Shown here piece by piece: positions 25,895-34,696 of a stretch of 64,000 nucleotides of DNA (its first letter is position 1; each line of letters begins with the position of its first letter). The DNA comes from Pandoraea anhela (lineage in GTDB: Bacteria > Pseudomonadota > Gammaproteobacteria > Burkholderiales > Burkholderiaceae), in the NCBI RefSeq assembly GCF_902459655.1, contig NZ_CABPSB010000019.1, forward strand, positions 1-64,000, written 5' to 3'. The translations under genes were made by a program, and so were the position numbers. The notes beneath the pieces are model-generated. The model was not told the origin of the DNA. It did not search any database and saw nothing but the letters and a program-made list of their open reading frames with translations.

Positions 25895-26850
25895 TTGTCG
25901 AAGTGTCCCGCGCGAATCGATGCGCCGATCAGATTGAGGATCAGACGACCTGCCGTCACGCACGAGATCAGGTTCGCATCGTCCTTCTCCGGCTGGATCT
26001 CGACGATGTCCATGCCGACGACACGCCCCTTGCGCACCAGCCCATGGATCAGCTTGCGCGCCTGCACGAAGGTCACGCCCCCCGGCGCAGGCCCCGCCAC
26101 TGCGGGCATCGTCGACGGATCGAGACCGTCGGCGTCGATGGTGAGGTAATAATTGCCACCGTCGGGAATGCGATCGAGCACGGCGTCCATGCCGATATCG
26201 TGCAGTTCATACGCCGTAACGAGTTCCGCGCCGTATTCGCGCGCCGCCGCGAGGTCCTGCGGGCGGCCGCTGCCTTGCGCACGCAGGCCGATCTGAATGA
26301 TGCGATCGACGTGCGCCATTTCCGACGCACGACGGATCGGGCTCGACAATCCCTCGCGCACCCCGTTCACTTCGTCTCGCCAGTCCAGATGGGCGTCGAT
26401 ATGCACGAGCGTGATCGGTCCCTTCTGATCGAGGCCGCGTAGCACCGGCGTGGTGATGCCGTGGTCGCCGCCCAGCACGATCGGCATCGCACCGCCTGCC
26501 GCAATGCGGCGCACGGCCGCTTCGGCGCGAGCGTAGTGCTCGCCCGGCTTCGACAGATCGGGAATGATGTCGCCGCAATCGACGAAGCGAATATCCTTGC
26601 GGCCTTGCAGCAAGGGGCCGTCGATATCGAAGTCGTAGTGTTCGGGACGACGCACCACCCGGTCCGTCGCTTGACGAATCGCGGACGGCGCGTTCGTCTG
26701 ATCGTTGCTGAAGTCCGAGGCGGCGTAAGGCGCACCGTACGGCATCCCCAGCACGGCGATATCGGCCTTCAGGTTGTCGATGTCGAGATCGAGTTCCGAA
26801 TACAGCAGCGTCGGATGACCTGTGCGCGGAGCAACGGTGTATGTCGTCAT
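25891..26850 (-). CDS. agmatinase/arginase family ureohydrolase (guanidino hydrolase)
   Basis: 319 residues. The binuclear Mn site motifs are G-G-D-H-G (127-131), D-A-H-L-D (152-156) and D-A-D-G-L-D-P further on (usual form DxDxxDP). It should hydrolyse a guanidino compound to amine or amino acid plus urea. Substrate could be agmatine, 4-guanidinobutyrate or 3-guanidinopropionate. The setting inside an amino-acid ABC operon with a LysR regulator points to an imported guanidino acid. It overlaps the downstream ATPase and upstream permease genes by ATGA. Confidence 0.9.
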   Translation of the reverse strand: MTTYTVAPRTGHPTLLYSELDLDIDNLKADIAVLGMPYGAPYAASDFSNDQTNAPSAIRQATDRVVRRPEHYDFDIDGPLLQGRKDIRFVDCGDIIPDLSKPGEHYARAEAAVRRIAAGGAMPIVLGGDHGITTPVLRGLDQKGPITLVHIDAHLDWRDEVNGVREGLSSPIRRASEMAHVDRIIQIGLRAQGSGRPQDLAAAREYGAELVTAYELHDIGMDAVLDRIPDGGNYYLTIDADGLDPSTMPAVAGPAPGGVTFVQARKLIHGLVRKGRVVGMDIVEIQPEKDDANLISCVTAGRLILNLIGASIRAGHFDK

Positions 26851-27560
26851 GAGAGTTGTCCTTTTCCTTTGGCGGGGAGTGTCGAAAGCGCGGGGGCGTC
26901 CGGTGTGCGGGTACGTCGCCCGACAACGGTTTCCAGACGCCGCCCGACACCGGCCAGCAAGACGCTGCTGAGCCAGTAGATCAACGCCGTCGTGCCGAGC
27001 ACTTCGACGTAAGCGAATGTGTTTGCCGTGAGCAGATTGCTCTGGTAGGTCATCTCGGGCAGGCTCATCACGGAGAAGATGGCCGAGTCCTTGAACATCA
27101 TGATCACGAGGCTCGTCGTCGGCGGAATCAGAAAGCCGAACAACTGCGGCGCGATGATGTGACGCTGCGTCTGCCAGTACGTCATGCCGAGCGAGAGCGC
27201 CGCGTGCGTCTGTCCGCGGGCCACGCTGCGCAGCGCCGCGCGCAGAATTTCGCAGAAGTATCCGCCCGTGTAGAACGCGGTGCAGCCGATGGCGACCGTC
27301 ATGGCCGATGCACTCACGCCCAGTTTCGGCAACCCGAAGAACGACAGATAGACGAGGATCAGATACGGGATGTTGCGCACCAGTTCGACGTAGCCGAGCG
27401 CGACGGGGCGCAAAAGCGTGCGCGACTGTGCGGCGTAGGCAGCGACGATCCCGACCACCACGCCGACGGGAATGCCGACGGCGCTGACCAGTGCGGTCGT
27501 TCGCAGGCCTTCGAGCAGAACGGGGACCGCTTCCCGGACGATAGAGAAATCAATGGCCAT
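26847..27560 (-). CDS. amino acid ABC transporter permease (second subunit)
   Basis: 237 residues, about five membrane helices, HisM/GlnP type. The permease EAA-like loop is visible as A-L-S-L-G-M-T-Y-W-Q-T. It pairs with the permease encoded just upstream. It overlaps both neighbours: 4 bases with the ureohydrolase and 11 bases with the first permease. Confidence 0.9.
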   Translation of the reverse strand: MAIDFSIVREAVPVLLEGLRTTALVSAVGIPVGVVVGIVAAYAAQSRTLLRPVALGYVELVRNIPYLILVYLSFFGLPKLGVSASAMTVAIGCTAFYTGGYFCEILRAALRSVARGQTHAALSLGMTYWQTQRHIIAPQLFGFLIPPTTSLVIMMFKDSAIFSVMSLPEMTYQSNLLTANTFAYVEVLGTTALIYWLSSVLLAGVGRRLETVVGRRTRTPDAPALSTLPAKGKGQLS

Positions 27561-28239
27561 GGGGCAGCATCCTGGAGACCCGGCGCTCGCAAACGCGCGA
27601 TGCGGCCGAAATGCAGAACAGAAGCACGAAGTACACGGCTGCCGTGATCGCGAAGACTTGTAGCGGCAGATCCGTCTGCAGCGTGGCGTTGCGCGCGACG
27701 GTCGCCAGTTCGGGCACGGCGATGATCGACATCAGCGACGACGCCTTGAGCAGAATCGTGAACTCGCTGGTGAGCGGCGGGATGGCGCGATAGATGACTT
27801 GCGGCAGCAGCACATAGCGCCAGACCTGCGAGGCGCGCATGCCCATCGCGTAGGCCGCCGAGCGTTGTCCGTACGAGATCGTGCCGAGCGCCCCGCGCAG
27901 AATTTCGACGATGTAGGCGCTGGTATTGCAGGCCAGCGCGGCCACGCCGGCGGTGATCGGCGAAATCGAAATATCGAGCAACGCGGGCACCATGTAGTAC
28001 GCGATCAGCATATGAATCAGCGCTGGCGTGCCGCGAATCAGGCTCACCCACAGCACGACGAGCGAGCGCAGCGGCGCGATCGGCGAGATGCGCGCGAGCA
28101 GCAACGCGATCCCGAGGCCCAGACCGATCACGAAGGCGGCGGCCGAGGCGGCCAGCGTGATGGCCGTTCCCGACACGACACCTTCGAGGAACGGTTGGAT
28201 CACGCCGCCCCAATCCGGCATGGCGGGCATGTTGAGCAT
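27550..28239 (-). CDS. amino acid ABC transporter permease (first subunit)
   Basis: 229 residues from ATG 28239. HisQM-type permease with L-R-G-A-L-G-T-I-S-Y-G-Q-R-S-A-A-Y-A-M-G-M in the ATPase-contact loop. Neither ATG (28239 or 28230) has a Shine-Dalgarno. The reading frame runs far upstream into the binding-protein gene but is a shadow there. The gene starts 11 bases after the binding-protein stop. Confidence 0.9.
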   Translation of the reverse strand: MLNMPAMPDWGGVIQPFLEGVVSGTAITLAASAAAFVIGLGLGIALLLARISPIAPLRSLVVLWVSLIRGTPALIHMLIAYYMVPALLDISISPITAGVAALACNTSAYIVEILRGALGTISYGQRSAAYAMGMRASQVWRYVLLPQVIYRAIPPLTSEFTILLKASSLMSIIAVPELATVARNATLQTDLPLQVFAITAAVYFVLLFCISAASRVCERRVSRMLPHGH

Positions 28240-28250
28240 GGCCGCGGACG

Positions 28251-29111
28251 TCAAATCGCACCTTGCGGCAGATAGTTCTCGCGCGGCGTATCCATCGGGC
28301 CGCCGAACCACTTCTGCTGCAACGCGGCGAGCTTGCCGTTCGCGCGGAACTCGTCGAGCGAATCGTTGATGAACTTGCGGATTTCGAGGTCGTTCGGGTT
28401 CGCCACCCACGCAAGCAGCTTCGGCTGACCGATGGTCCCGGCGATGCGGAACGTGTTGGGTTGCTTGCGCATCTGGACTGCGGCGATGTTCGACGGCATC
28501 AACGCCACATCGATGGTCTTGTTGGCGAGGGCGTTGGACACGTCGGGATACGCCTGGAACAGGCGCGTGTCCGCAAAGCCCTTGCCGGTCTTCGCTTTGA
28601 GTTCCTTTTCGAACTCGTCTGCCACCGGTTGCGACGACGACCCCATCTGTGTGCCGATGGTCTTGCCGGCGATGTCCATGTCGCTCTTGATCGCGGTCTC
28701 ATCGATTCGAACCATCAGTACCGAGCGCACCACGCCGACGGGCTGGCTGAAGGCGAAGCGTTTGGCGCGCTCCGGCGTAATGCCCACGCTCGTCGCCACG
28801 AAATCGAACTTGTGCGACATGAGGCCGGGCAGCAGGCCCTGAAACGGCAGGTTCATCTGTTCGAGCTTGACGCCGAGCTTCGCGGCCATCAGTTCGAGCA
28901 CGTCATGCCCATAACCGACCACCTGACCGTTTTCGACGAACTCGAACGGCTCATAAGCGGCTTCGGTGCCGACCGTCAGCTTGCCGCGCTTCTTGATGTC
29001 GGCAAGCGTGCCCCCCTCGGCGAAGGCCAGCGTCGGGAGTACCGGGAGCGCGAGTGCGGCGCTCGATGCAAGCGTCGCCTTCACAAAGGATCGTCTGGAC
29101 CAGGTCTTCAT
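28251..29111 (-). CDS. amino acid ABC transporter substrate-binding protein
   Basis: 286 residues. The signal region S-R-R-S-F-V-K-A-T followed by a hydrophobic core resembles a Tat motif, so export may be Tat- rather than Sec-dependent. The mature protein is SBP family 3 (K-K-R-G-K-L-T-V-G-T-E-A-A-Y-E-P-F-E-F). It is the first gene of the six-gene operon ending at RidA. It probably binds the guanidino or amino acid that the ureohydrolase cleaves. Confidence 0.92.
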   Translation of the reverse strand: MKTWSRRSFVKATLASSAALALPVLPTLAFAEGGTLADIKKRGKLTVGTEAAYEPFEFVENGQVVGYGHDVLELMAAKLGVKLEQMNLPFQGLLPGLMSHKFDFVATSVGITPERAKRFAFSQPVGVVRSVLMVRIDETAIKSDMDIAGKTIGTQMGSSSQPVADEFEKELKAKTGKGFADTRLFQAYPDVSNALANKTIDVALMPSNIAAVQMRKQPNTFRIAGTIGQPKLLAWVANPNDLEIRKFINDSLDEFRANGKLAALQQKWFGGPMDTPRENYLPQGAI

Positions 29112-29237
29112 AGCTTGCCTCGCGTCATGTGGGTTGGGTAGCTGACGGGCGTCCCCCCGGCAGTCCGGTTCGATGCGCCTCTGAAATCCAATGTATGCGG
29201 GCAAAAAGATCATGAAAAATGATTTTTTTATTGGTAT

Positions 29238-29256
29238 GGTTTCAGAAAATGAAACC
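29238..29256. promoter_or_regulatory. GGTTTC-N7-GAAACC inverted repeat, candidate LysR operator
   Basis: A perfect 6-base inverted repeat lies between the divergent ABC operon and LysR gene, 33 bases before the LysR start. TTTC-N7-GAAA is a T-N11-A-type LysR box. Confidence 0.5.
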
Positions 29257-29288
29257 TTTTGAGACAAGTGCGGCAGGGGAGTGAGGCA

Positions 29289-30161
29289 GTGGCAAATCGA
29301 GACTTCAGTGAGCGTGATCTGCGCTCGTTGCGCATTTTCTGCGCGGTGGCGCAGGCCAGCGGTTTTGCTGCGGCGGAGAAGCAGTTGAACATGTCGAAGG
29401 CGTCGATCAGCCGGCATATCCGCGAGGTCGAGGAGACGCTGGGCACACGGCTGTGCGAGCGCGGTCCGTCCGGTTTCGTGCTCACGCACGCGGGCAAGGT
29501 CGCGTTGGAGTTGGCGCGCGACGCGCTGAAGTCGCTGGAGCGGATCCGTCCCGAAATCGATGCGGTGCGTGGCGTGTTGTCGGGCACGTTGTCGATAGGG
29601 ATGGTGGAGCACATTCTGTCGGACGTCGGCTGTCACATTCCCGAAGCGCTGGATGCGCTCAAAGCGCAAGCGCCCGATGTGAAAGTCGAATTGACGGTGA
29701 TGACGTTCAACGAGCTCGATCTTGCGTTACGCGAGCGCCGGGTGCAGATCGCGATACGCGGGATGTATCGTCGCGAGGCCGGTTTTCATTACCAACCGCT
29801 GTTTATCGAACGTCACCAGTTGTATGTGGCGAAGCATCGGCGCAAAGACGCGGCGACGCTGCCTCTGGTCTATCGGACACAGCCATTCGTGCATGAAGCG
29901 CTCAACACACTGGGATTGACGAGGGGACCGACGGCTTCGGGATTGGAAGCGGTGGCGATGCTGGTGCTGTCCGGCCATTACGTGGGACTGCTGCCGCAGT
30001 ACTACGCGGGATCGTTCGCGAAACGCCATGCTCTGGTGCGCGTGCCGTCAGGCCCGGAATATGAGAACGCCATCAGCGCGATCACCGAAGCGTCGCGACC
30101 CCGCACGAGAGCGCTGGATTTGTTTTTGGCATTGCTCGCACAGGTGCATTCAGGGGAGTAA
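29289..30161 (+). CDS. LysR family transcriptional regulator
   Basis: 290 residues. The GTG start at 29289 was chosen because AGGGGAG lies 7 bases upstream; the open frame begins at a TTG 10 codons earlier. The helix-turn-helix is F-A-A-A-E-K-Q-L-N-M-S-K-A-S-I-S-R-H-I. It is divergent from the amino-acid/guanidino ABC operon and likely controls it in response to the imported compound. Confidence 0.92.
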   Translation: MANRDFSERDLRSLRIFCAVAQASGFAAAEKQLNMSKASISRHIREVEETLGTRLCERGPSGFVLTHAGKVALELARDALKSLERIRPEIDAVRGVLSGTLSIGMVEHILSDVGCHIPEALDALKAQAPDVKVELTVMTFNELDLALRERRVQIAIRGMYRREAGFHYQPLFIERHQLYVAKHRRKDAATLPLVYRTQPFVHEALNTLGLTRGPTASGLEAVAMLVLSGHYVGLLPQYYAGSFAKRHALVRVPSGPEYENAISAITEASRPRTRALDLFLALLAQVHSGE

Positions 30162-30182
30162 CGGCTCGCACGAGGCAGCGTG

Positions 30183-31088
30183 CTAGCCGGACAAGGCGTA
30201 AGACGTCACCGCAGCCGTCTGCGTGATCTGTGCGATGAGCTTCGTCACCGCGAGCGACGGTTCGAAACTGCGGAAAACGGCAGAGATTTCGGAATGGATG
30301 GGCGGTCCCGCCAGGGGCTTGAAGACGACGCCCGGGATCGCCGTCGCGCCGACGAGCACGTCCGGCACGATGGCGACGCCCTCGCCCAGCGCTACCGCCG
30401 TCAGGACCGCGATCAGCGATCCGGGCGCCGAGCCGATGATCGGCGTGAACCCGCCGCGACGCGCCACCTCGAACGTGCCCAGGGTCTGCTCCGGGTTGAT
30501 GAAGCGTTCGCCGTCCAGCGACCCGGCGTCGACCGCCCCCGCCCCCGACGCATGCGCGAGCGAATGCCCCGCAGGCAGCGCAATGCAGAAGCTGTCGCGG
30601 AACAAGACATGCGCACGGTGCCGGTTGTGCAGATGGATCGGCATGCGCACCAGCGCCACGTCCAGACGGTTATCCACGAGCATCGCGGGCGACTCGTGTT
30701 GCGACACTTCCTTCGCCGTCACGATCACACCCGGCCATGCCTGCCGAAAGGTCGCCAGCAGCGTCTGCAATACGCCCGAGTACACCGCCGAGCCGATATA
30801 GCCGATCTCGATGCGCCCCGTCTCGCCGCGTCCCGCGCGCTGGCCCGCCTGCACGGCACGCTCGGCCTGCGCAAGCACCTGCTTCGCTTCGAGCAGAAAC
30901 ATCTCGCCGGCAGGCGTCAGACGGACATCGCGACGGCTTCGTGCGAACAACTGCACCCCGAGCCTGCGTTCGATGTCCTGAATCTGCACGGTCAGCGTCG
31001 GCGCGGCAATGTCCAGCGCCTGCGCCGCACGCCCGAAATGCAGTGTGTGCGCAAGCGTCACGAAATAGCGAAAGTGGCGGAGTTCCAC
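30183..31088 (-). CDS. LysR family transcriptional regulator
   Basis: 301 residues starting M(GTG)-E-L-R-H-F-R-Y-F-V; GTG 31088 has GAGG 6 bases upstream, so it is preferred over GTG 31100. HTH segment G-R-A-A-Q-A-L-D-I-A-A-P-T-L-T-V-Q-I. It is divergent from the DHA2 exporter gene with a palindrome between, so it is a candidate local regulator of that exporter. Confidence 0.92.
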   Translation of the reverse strand: MELRHFRYFVTLAHTLHFGRAAQALDIAAPTLTVQIQDIERRLGVQLFARSRRDVRLTPAGEMFLLEAKQVLAQAERAVQAGQRAGRGETGRIEIGYIGSAVYSGVLQTLLATFRQAWPGVIVTAKEVSQHESPAMLVDNRLDVALVRMPIHLHNRHRAHVLFRDSFCIALPAGHSLAHASGAGAVDAGSLDGERFINPEQTLGTFEVARRGGFTPIIGSAPGSLIAVLTAVALGEGVAIVPDVLVGATAIPGVVFKPLAGPPIHSEISAVFRSFEPSLAVTKLIAQITQTAAVTSYALSG

Positions 31089-31162
31089 GAGACGCCTCAC
31101 GGTTTGTTATGCACGGTGTGCCATGCTACCGCGTGGCCAGGCGGGCGTCATCGATCATTTCA

Positions 31163-31177
31163 TTAGGTTGGACCTAA
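31163..31177. promoter_or_regulatory. TTAGGT-TGG-ACCTAA palindrome, candidate LysR operator
   Basis: A perfect 6-base inverted repeat with a 3-base spacer lies in the divergent spacer between the LysR gene and the DHA2 exporter. Its position suits control of both genes. Confidence 0.5.
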
Positions 31178-31258
31178 CAACTTTGCCGAGGCCCGGCAAT
31201 GACGTGCGGCCGCTCGCGTGATCGAATACTTTCACTTTCACGCACGCGATACCCAAAC

Positions 31259-32863
31259 ATGGCAACGCAACCTCAAACCGGCGCATCCGACACCTCGTCT
31301 TCGTCGACGGGCGGCAACCTTGCGCTGCTGCTCACCGCCTCGACCGGCTGCGCGATGACGGTGCTCGATACCAACGTGGTCGGCGTCGTATTGCCGACGA
31401 TCTCGGCGCAACTGCATGCGAGCTTCGCCGAGGTGCAGTGGGTCATCGGCGCCTACGTGCTGTGCTTCGCCGCACTGCTCCTGCCCGCCGGTTCCATCGC
31501 AGACCGCTTCGGCCGCCGTCGCGTGTTTCTCTGCGGCATTACCGGCTTCGCACTGGCGTCGCTCGCCTGCGGTCTCGCGCCCACGGCGCAGTGGCTTTAT
31601 CTCGCGCGCGCCGCACAAGGCGTGGGAGCTGCGTTTTTGCTCGCGCCCGCGCTCGCCATCATCGGCCACGGCTTCCATGCACAAGACGCCCGAGCCCGCG
31701 CATGGGGTCTGTGGGGCATGGTGATGGGGCTGACGATGGTGCTCTCGCCGCTCATCGGCGGCGTGATCGGCGACACGCTCGGCTGGCGCTGGGCATTCCA
31801 TGTCAACGCGCCGATCTGCGCCTTGCTCGCGCTGGCGGTCGTGCGCATCGTTCCCGAATCGAAAGCCGAAGGGCAGCGCACCATCGACGTGCCCGGCATC
31901 GCGCTGTTCGCCTGCGCAATGTTCTGCGTCACGTGGGCATTGATCGCCGCCCCCGCCGCCGGCTGGGGCAGCCCGGGCATTCTGACGCGCTTCGCCGCAG
32001 GCGCTGCCCTCTTCGCGATCTTCGCCGTCGTTGAGCGCTCGCGCGCGCACCCGATGCTCGATCTGTCGCTGTTCCGCTCGTGGCCGTTCGCAGGCGCGAC
32101 GCTCGCCATGTTTGCCTACGCCGCATGCGCGCAAGTGATGGCCTCGTTGCTCCCGCAATTCCTCCAGAACGCGCGGGGCGAGACGGTGCTGGGGGCTGGC
32201 GTCGCCATGTTGCCGTTCGCGCTGGCGATGCTGCTGCTGCCGCAGGTCGGCAAACGGCTCGCGTCGCATCTGCCGTCGCATCGGATTCTCGTGCTCGGAC
32301 TCACGCTCACGGGGCTGGGCAATGCGGCCATGGCCTACGTCTCGTCGCAAGGACCGACGCATTCGGCATTGGCGCTGATGGGGGCGATGTTCGTGCTCGG
32401 CAGCGGTGGAGGTCTGCTCAATGGCGAGACCCAGAAGGCCATCATGGGGACGATTGCGCGCGACCGGGCGGGCATGGCGTCGGGCATCAGCACGACATTC
32501 CGCTTCTCCGGCATCCTGCTCGGCTACACCGCGCTTGGCGCCGTGCTGAGCGCTGGCGTGCATCGCAGCGTCGCTGTGCACGTCCCGGCGCTGGTCGGCG
32601 CCACGCAGGGCGACGTTGCAATCCGCCTAAACTTCGCCGATGCCATCTCCGCCGGCGACTTCACGCAAGCGCTGCATCTCTATCCGCAGACGCTAAGCCA
32701 TGCGTTGCTCGACGCGGGCCGCAACGCCTACGCCAGCGGCTTTAGCGGCGCATTCCTCGGCGCCGGCATCTTCGCCGTGCTGGGCGCGTTGGCGGTTCAC
32801 CTGAGCATGGGGCGCACGCAAGCCCACGAGGCACGCATTGCCCGGCTGTCACGCCCGTCCTGA
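31259..32863 (+). CDS. MFS drug/H+ antiporter, DHA2 (EmrB/QacA) family
   Basis: 534 residues, 14 predicted helices, DHA2 type. Motif L-D-T-N-V-V-G-V-V-L-P (motif C-like start) and G-S-I-A-D-R-F-G-R-R-R-V-F are diagnostic of the family. A long N-terminal Ser/Thr tail precedes the first helix. It exports toxic compounds or metabolites with protons. It is probably controlled by the divergent LysR. The ATG at 31259 was chosen because it gives the natural cytosolic start. Confidence 0.92.
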   Translation: MATQPQTGASDTSSSSTGGNLALLLTASTGCAMTVLDTNVVGVVLPTISAQLHASFAEVQWVIGAYVLCFAALLLPAGSIADRFGRRRVFLCGITGFALASLACGLAPTAQWLYLARAAQGVGAAFLLAPALAIIGHGFHAQDARARAWGLWGMVMGLTMVLSPLIGGVIGDTLGWRWAFHVNAPICALLALAVVRIVPESKAEGQRTIDVPGIALFACAMFCVTWALIAAPAAGWGSPGILTRFAAGAALFAIFAVVERSRAHPMLDLSLFRSWPFAGATLAMFAYAACAQVMASLLPQFLQNARGETVLGAGVAMLPFALAMLLLPQVGKRLASHLPSHRILVLGLTLTGLGNAAMAYVSSQGPTHSALALMGAMFVLGSGGGLLNGETQKAIMGTIARDRAGMASGISTTFRFSGILLGYTALGAVLSAGVHRSVAVHVPALVGATQGDVAIRLNFADAISAGDFTQALHLYPQTLSHALLDAGRNAYASGFSGAFLGAGIFAVLGALAVHLSMGRTQAHEARIARLSRPS

Positions 32864-32943
32864 CTGAGCGTGCCGATGACCGTCGGGACGGTGTCGGTCG
32901 GCTGTCCCGCCTTCACGGCTGACCTCGCGCCTAACTTCACGCT

Positions 32944-33807
32944 TCATTGGGCGGCTAACGTCCCGCCAACCGTCACCGCGAGAAAATCCGCCAACGCACG
33001 GCGCGATGCCGACGCCGGCCCGCCGCCGTCCACCAGCGCGATTTCCGAGGGGGGCGGCGACGGCAAGGCATCGCAGACCCGGTGATCGGGCAGCAACACG
33101 GCCTCGGGCAACACCGACACACCGAGACCGGACGACACCGCCGCCTGAATCCCCGTGAGGCTGTGGCTGCCGAATGCCATGCGCCACGGACGCTGCGCCG
33201 CATCCAGACTCCGGATCGCCCGCTGCCGGTAGATGCAGCCCTGCGGGAACAGCGCGAGCGGCACGGGCGCATGCGCCATCGCGGCTGTATCGGCGCCGGC
33301 GGCCATCGCCCAGACCAGCGGCTCGGGCCACGCCATCAGGCAGTCCCCCTGCCCCGGTTCGCGCTTCACGAGCGCGAGTTCCAGATCCCCCGTGCTCAGC
33401 CGCTCGCGCAGATCGGTGCTCATGCCCGCGACGATCTCCAGACGAATATCGCCGTTCGTCCGCACGAAGCGCGACAGCATGTCCGCCATTCGGCGGGCGT
33501 CGATGTCCTCCGGCAGACCGACACGCACCGTCGAGACCCGGCTGTCGTTCTCCATGGCGTCTACGGCCTCCATCGACAGGGCGAGCAGCTTGCGCGCGTA
33601 TTGGGCGAGCAGTTCGCCATGAAGCGTCGGGGTGACGTTCACCCCGGAGCGGTCACGCATGAGCAATTGCCGTCCCACGTCGTCTTCCAGACGCCGGATC
33701 TGCTGACTCACCGTCGACTGCGTGCGATGCACCCGGTCCGCCGCACGCGTAAAGCTGCCTTCGTCGACGACGGCAACGAGGGTCCTGAGCAAACCGAGAT
33801 CCAGCAT
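32944..33807 (-). CDS. LysR family transcriptional regulator
   Basis: 287 residues from ATG 33807 (MLDLGLLRTLVAVVDEG). The HTH is F-T-R-A-A-D-R-V-H-R-T-Q-S-T-V-S-Q-Q-I. It is divergent from the HAD/class II aldolase pair (116 bases apart) and may regulate it. The 3' end is close to the DHA2 exporter's end (80 bases). Confidence 0.92.
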   Translation of the reverse strand: MLDLGLLRTLVAVVDEGSFTRAADRVHRTQSTVSQQIRRLEDDVGRQLLMRDRSGVNVTPTLHGELLAQYARKLLALSMEAVDAMENDSRVSTVRVGLPEDIDARRMADMLSRFVRTNGDIRLEIVAGMSTDLRERLSTGDLELALVKREPGQGDCLMAWPEPLVWAMAAGADTAAMAHAPVPLALFPQGCIYRQRAIRSLDAAQRPWRMAFGSHSLTGIQAAVSSGLGVSVLPEAVLLPDHRVCDALPSPPPSEIALVDGGGPASASRRALADFLAVTVGGTLAAQ

Positions 33808-33923
33808 GGCGGCACCATATTTACATATCCGATAAGTGTCGAATTTTAATTTAATTTCAGAATATGCGATGCACCGACTACGCTGACGGCATTCCATTGA
33901 TGTCCGCTTCGGGGAGACCGACC

Positions 33924-34643
33924 ATGACACATCCATCCGATTCGCTAAAACATAGCCCCCGCCCGCAATGGCTCACCTTCGACTGCTACGGCACCCTGAT
34001 CCAGTGGGACGAAGGCCTGCGCGACGCCGTTACCCGCATTTTGCAAAGCAAGCCGGGGCACAACATCGGCACGGCCGATCTTCTCTCGACCTTCGATCAC
34101 CACGAACACGCGCTTGAGCAAATGCCCCCGCATCGCGCGTTCCGTGAAGTCGCGGGCGAAGGGCTTCGCCTTGCGTTGCAGGATCTGGGGCTGCAAACCT
34201 CCCCGCAGGACATCGAAGTGCTGACGGGCAACATCGGCGCGATGCCGCCGTTCCCGGAGGTCGTGCCGACACTCGCCGCGCTCAAAGCGCGTGGCTACCG
34301 CTTGTGCATCGTCTCCAACACGGACGACGACATCATTGCGGGCAACGTCGCGCAGTTGGGCGGACACATCGATCGCGTCATCACCGCGCAGCAGGCCGGG
34401 GCGTACAAGCCGAACCGGCGTCTTTTCGATTATGCGCACGCGCAACTCGGCGTGACGAAGGATGACGTTGTCCATATCTGCGCGAGTCCGCACCTCGACC
34501 ATGCGGCAGCGCGCGACATCGGTTTTCGTTGTGTGTGGGTGGATCGCGGCACGGGGCGTCGTCCGCTGCCCGACTACACGCCGCACGCGACCCTCGCCAC
34601 GCTCGATGCCGTGGTGCCGATGTTCGACTCGTTCGGCTGGTAA
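33924..34643 (+). CDS. haloacid dehalogenase type II (HAD superfamily)
   Basis: 239 residues. HAD motif I with nucleophile is F-D-C-Y-G-T-L-I-Q-W-D (about residue 20), motif II is I-V-S-N-T-D-D-D, motif III Lys is in A-Y-K-P-N-R-R, and a motif IV-like Asp is in P-H-L-D-H. Type II dehalogenases remove halides from 2-haloacids, but many HAD members of this shape are phosphatases. Start ATG 33924 has GGGGAG upstream. The class II aldolase follows after 53 bases. Confidence 0.85.
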   Translation: MTHPSDSLKHSPRPQWLTFDCYGTLIQWDEGLRDAVTRILQSKPGHNIGTADLLSTFDHHEHALEQMPPHRAFREVAGEGLRLALQDLGLQTSPQDIEVLTGNIGAMPPFPEVVPTLAALKARGYRLCIVSNTDDDIIAGNVAQLGGHIDRVITAQQAGAYKPNRRLFDYAHAQLGVTKDDVVHICASPHLDHAAARDIGFRCVWVDRGTGRRPLPDYTPHATLATLDAVVPMFDSFGW

Positions 34644-34696
34644 TCACCGCATGCGACGGGCGATGAAAGCGCGCCGTCGCGCATGAGGAGACCGAC

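Noticed and set aside
28411-29669. Upstream in-frame extensions of the binding-protein and permease frames
   Set aside because: They run into neighbouring genes or the divergent promoter region without signal or domain similarity. Natural starts with known N-terminal features lie downstream.
33924-34643. Firm call of a haloacid dehalogenase reaction
   Set aside because: HAD motifs do not separate dehalogenases from phosphatases without substrate data.
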